The notes under the pieces: generated by a model | Database searches by the model: none | Seen by the model: the letters and a program-made list of their open reading frames with translations, nothing else | Told to the model about the DNA's origin: nothing | Made by a program: the position numbers and the translations under genes | Assembly (NCBI RefSeq): GCF_030705605.1 | Contig: NZ_JAPCKK010000001.1 | Coordinates: forward strand, 124,001-188,000 | Direction of reading: 5' to 3' | From: Paenibacillus zeirhizosphaerae | Lineage (GTDB): Bacteria; Bacillota; Bacilli; Paenibacillales; Paenibacillaceae | Length of the DNA stretch: 64,000 nucleotides | Shown here: positions 61,683-64,000 of the stretch, one piece after another | Layout of the letters: each line of letters opens with the position of its first letter | How positions within the stretch are numbered: position 1 is the first letter of the stretch

Positions 61683-62957
61683 GTGTCGCACAAAAAGAGT
61701 ATGGTTGTTGGGGTCTTTTTATTGGTTTTTATTCTCATGCTGGCAGCATGCGGGCCACAACGCAGCGTTGAAAGTGATGCAAGCCCGGGCCAACCCGGGA
61801 CGAATGAAAACACGAAGCCCGCGCAGCTTACCATCTGGGCGGACGACAATGCCGAAAAACTGGCAGCTTTAAAAGCCATAACAGCGAAGTATACCGAACA
61901 AACCGGCATTCCGGTAAATATTACACCGATTGCCATGAACGATCAGCAGCAGGCGCTGTCGCTGGACGGACCTGCGGGCAAAGGACCGGATCTTTTCTAT
62001 CAGCCGGGGATCGGCAGTCTTTCGGTGCAGGGACTTGTACAGCCGTTAACGGTGAGCGACGAAGATAAAGCTAATTTTACGAAAGAAACTTTGGAAGCGC
62101 TGAGCTATGACGGGAACCTGTATGGATTGCCGTTTGTGGTTGAGACGTATGCGCTGCTGTATAACAAAGAGCTTGTCCCTGAAGCGCCAAAGACGATTGC
62201 GGAGCTTGAACAGCTTGCTGGAAAAATGACAAATGCGGGCAACGATGAGTACGGTTTTCTGTATGATGCCACGAATTTCTATTATTCCTGGGCCTTTATG
62301 GGCGGAAGCGGCGGTTATATTTTTAAAGAAACGGATAACGGCTTTGACATTAACGAGATAGGGCTTAATCAGGCAGGGGCCGTTCAAGGCATGAGCCTTA
62401 TCCAAAGCTGGTTCGAGAAGGGCTATTTGCCTAAAGGGGTAAACGGTGATATTGTCGGTGGCCTGTTCAATGAAGGCAAGGCTGCTGCGGTCATTAACGG
62501 GCCATGGGCCATTACTGACCATAAGGCACAGTTGGGGGACAATCTTGCCGTTGCGGCACTGCCGGTCATGGAAGACGGCACTCATCCGCAGTCATTCATC
62601 GGCGTAAAAGGGTGGATGCTCTCTGCTTATTCCAAAAATCCGGAGTGGGCAACCGACCTTGCTGTTTTTTTAACCAATGCGGAGTCGTCTATGGAATGGT
62701 TTAAAGCGACAGGTGAAATGCCGGCTCATCTTGACGTTCTGAATGATCCGCTGCTCGTCAATGATCCACTGGTTGCCGGTTTCTCGGAGCAAATTCAATA
62801 CGGAAAACCGTTCCCGAATGTCGCAGAGCTGACGCATGTGTGGGATCCGCTGGCGAATGCGCTTAAATTTGTGTCAGAAGGGGAAGACGTGCAGGCGGTG
62901 CTTGACGAGGCTGTCGCCCAGATTCAAGACAAAATAAAAATGGCGGGCGCACAATAG
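61683..62957 (+). CDS. Maltose/maltodextrin-type ABC transporter substrate-binding lipoprotein
   Basis: The 424-aa MalE/MdxE-like receptor has a lipoprotein signal peptide with lipobox LAAC near residue 24. LTIWADDNAEKLAALKAITAKYTEQTGIPVNI, KGPDLFYQPGIGSLSVQGLVQPL, YGLPFVVETYALLYNKEL, AAVINGPWAI and SFIGVKGWMLSAYSKNPEWA follow, as in the maltose-binding group. GTG 61683 has GGGAGGAA 6 nt upstream; ATG 61656 or 61662 have poorer sites. The permease follows. Confidence 0.88.
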   Translation: MSHKKSMVVGVFLLVFILMLAACGPQRSVESDASPGQPGTNENTKPAQLTIWADDNAEKLAALKAITAKYTEQTGIPVNITPIAMNDQQQALSLDGPAGKGPDLFYQPGIGSLSVQGLVQPLTVSDEDKANFTKETLEALSYDGNLYGLPFVVETYALLYNKELVPEAPKTIAELEQLAGKMTNAGNDEYGFLYDATNFYYSWAFMGGSGGYIFKETDNGFDINEIGLNQAGAVQGMSLIQSWFEKGYLPKGVNGDIVGGLFNEGKAAAVINGPWAITDHKAQLGDNLAVAALPVMEDGTHPQSFIGVKGWMLSAYSKNPEWATDLAVFLTNAESSMEWFKATGEMPAHLDVLNDPLLVNDPLVAGFSEQIQYGKPFPNVAELTHVWDPLANALKFVSEGEDVQAVLDEAVAQIQDKIKMAGAQ

Positions 62958-63023
62958 GCATAGATCCGTGGGAATGCATAAGGCATGATATGAGATTCAT
63001 GACGGTTGAAGAAGGTGAGGAGC

Positions 63024-64000
63024 TTGGCAGCAGGCCAATTTAAAAGGAAGTCTAATCATTATCCGGCTTTATCTGTAGCGCTTTCTGTATTACCGGGACT
63101 AGGGCAGCTTTATAACCGCAGGTATGTCAAGGGGGGGCTGTTCCTGCTCTTGTCGGCGGCAATTTTGTCAGGGCTGTACGACTTTTTGAACATTGGATTC
63201 TGGGGGATTTATACGCTGGGTACCATTCCGATGCTGGACGACTCCCGCACGCTACTTGTTCAGGGTTTGTTGTCCGTTATCCTGGTAGGGTTCATGCTCA
63301 TTTTTTATGCTTACAATTTGATCGATGCTTATCGTGACGGTGGGCAACTGCAAAATGGTTTTACAATTCCCAGCCTGAAGGAAGGCTTTCACGCCGCATG
63401 GGACCGTGGTTTCCCTTATTACATGGTGCTACCGGGCTTCTTCATACTGGCTTTCGTGGTTGTATTTCCATTGTTGTTCATGATTTGCCTTGCTTTTACG
63501 GATTACAATTTATACAATTCTCCGCCCGCGAAGCTTCTGAATTGGGTGGGGATCGATAACTTTAAAATGTTGTTGACGGAAGAAATATGGCGTGCAAGCC
63601 TGCTGTCCGTTTTATCATGGACGGTGGTGTGGACGTTCGTCGCAACGACGCTGCAAATTGCGGTCGCCATGCTGTTGGCCGTCATGGTGAACGACGCCCG
63701 CGTCAAGTTCAAGAAGCTGATCCGTACTGTATTTATTCTCCCCTGGGCCGTGCCCTCCTTCGTGACCATTCTTATCTTTGCCGCGATGTTCAACGACGAT
63801 TTTGGCGCAATCAACCGTGAGCTGCTGGCGCCGTTTGGGGTGCAGATTCCATGGATGTCCGATCCAGTGTGGGCAAAGATCACCATCATCATGATCCAGG
63901 TATGGTTGGGTTTTCCATTCGTCTTTGCGTTGTTTAGCGGCGTGCTGCAAAGCATTTCCCAAGACTGGTACGAAGCGGCCGATGTGGACGGCGGCAGCCG
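63024..64000 (+). CDS. Maltodextrin-type ABC transporter permease (MalF/MdxF-like), cut by the window end
   Basis: The frame is open from TTG 63024 to the end of the window (about 325 codons). AAGGTG lies 6 nt upstream. The N-terminus begins with SNHYPALSVALSVLPGLGQLYNRRYVKGGLFL, the extra hydrophobic module of MdxF-type permeases. The canonical part has PYYMVLPGFFILAFVVVFPLLFMICLAFTDYN, FILPWAVPSFVTILIFAAMF and the EAA loop beginning QSISQDWYEAADVDGG at the very end. A MalG-type partner should follow outside the window. Confidence 0.88.
   Translation, partial: MAAGQFKRKSNHYPALSVALSVLPGLGQLYNRRYVKGGLFLLLSAAILSGLYDFLNIGFWGIYTLGTIPMLDDSRTLLVQGLLSVILVGFMLIFYAYNLIDAYRDGGQLQNGFTIPSLKEGFHAAWDRGFPYYMVLPGFFILAFVVVFPLLFMICLAFTDYNLYNSPPAKLLNWVGIDNFKMLLTEEIWRASLLSVLSWTVVWTFVATTLQIAVAMLLAVMVNDARVKFKKLIRTVFILPWAVPSFVTILIFAAMFNDDFGAINRELLAPFGVQIPWMSDPVWAKITIIMIQVWLGFPFVFALFSGVLQSISQDWYEAADVDGGS

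Overview
The window is gene-dense and moderately GC-rich. It has strong AGGAGG-type ribosome binding sites, frequent GTG/TTG starts, tight operons with ATGA/GTGA overlaps and T-tailed hairpin terminators. Together with Bacillus-type families (PerR-boxed katA, TcyP, YvyE, LplJ, B12 salvage, CUT1 sugar importers) this suggests a Paenibacillus-like member of the Bacillales. The genus is an inference; no rRNA or tRNA gene was found.

Layout. 1-7059: end of an endonuclease IV gene, then purU, tkt, ppnP, pgi, yvyE and a TetR regulator. 7060-11488: a decayed yjbQ and a sulfate ABC importer operon. 11539-17360: a PhnP-like phosphodiesterase, a MocR regulator divergent from an EamA exporter, an acetyltransferase, a Cof phosphatase and lipoate ligase. 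17510-27632: a cobalamin block. cobD-cbiB-cobC is followed by a B12 riboswitch with its own terminator and the seven-gene run btuFCD-cobTUS-cbiP. 28035-43571: chemoreceptor, cystine symporter, Xaa-Pro peptidase, split ThrE exporter, kinase-like proteins, PerR-boxed catalase, a second regulator/EamA pair and a glycosyltransferase/phosphotransferase pair. 43926-51035: a seven-gene operon behind a strong promoter and a ROK-type operator, joining a ROK repressor, an asparaginase-II family enzyme, a sugar ABC importer without ATPase, CutC and a ROK sugar kinase. 51321-61067: small regulator/enzyme pairs (MarR-oxidoreductase, SDR with double operators, Lrp-UlaG-like hydrolase, LysR-monooxygenase, MerR-SDR-esterase). 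61249-64000: a broken LacI regulator with intact-looking operator, then a maltodextrin-type importer that runs off the end.

The most unusual structure is a dispersed repeat of about 105-120 bp present three times (27883-28004, 39298-39417, 51036-51140). Each copy lies just after the stop codon of a different gene, in that gene's sense orientation. Each can fold into a long stem, and each is followed 64-70 bp later by a related hairpin. Two copies carry a second shared hairpin. It behaves like a composite 3'-UTR element. Other points of interest are the glycan/asparaginase/CutC operon, a MarR gene whose promoter places the start codon at or next to +1 (possibly leaderless), several well-formed operators next to divergent regulator genes, and three pseudogenes (yjbQ, VOC, LacI).
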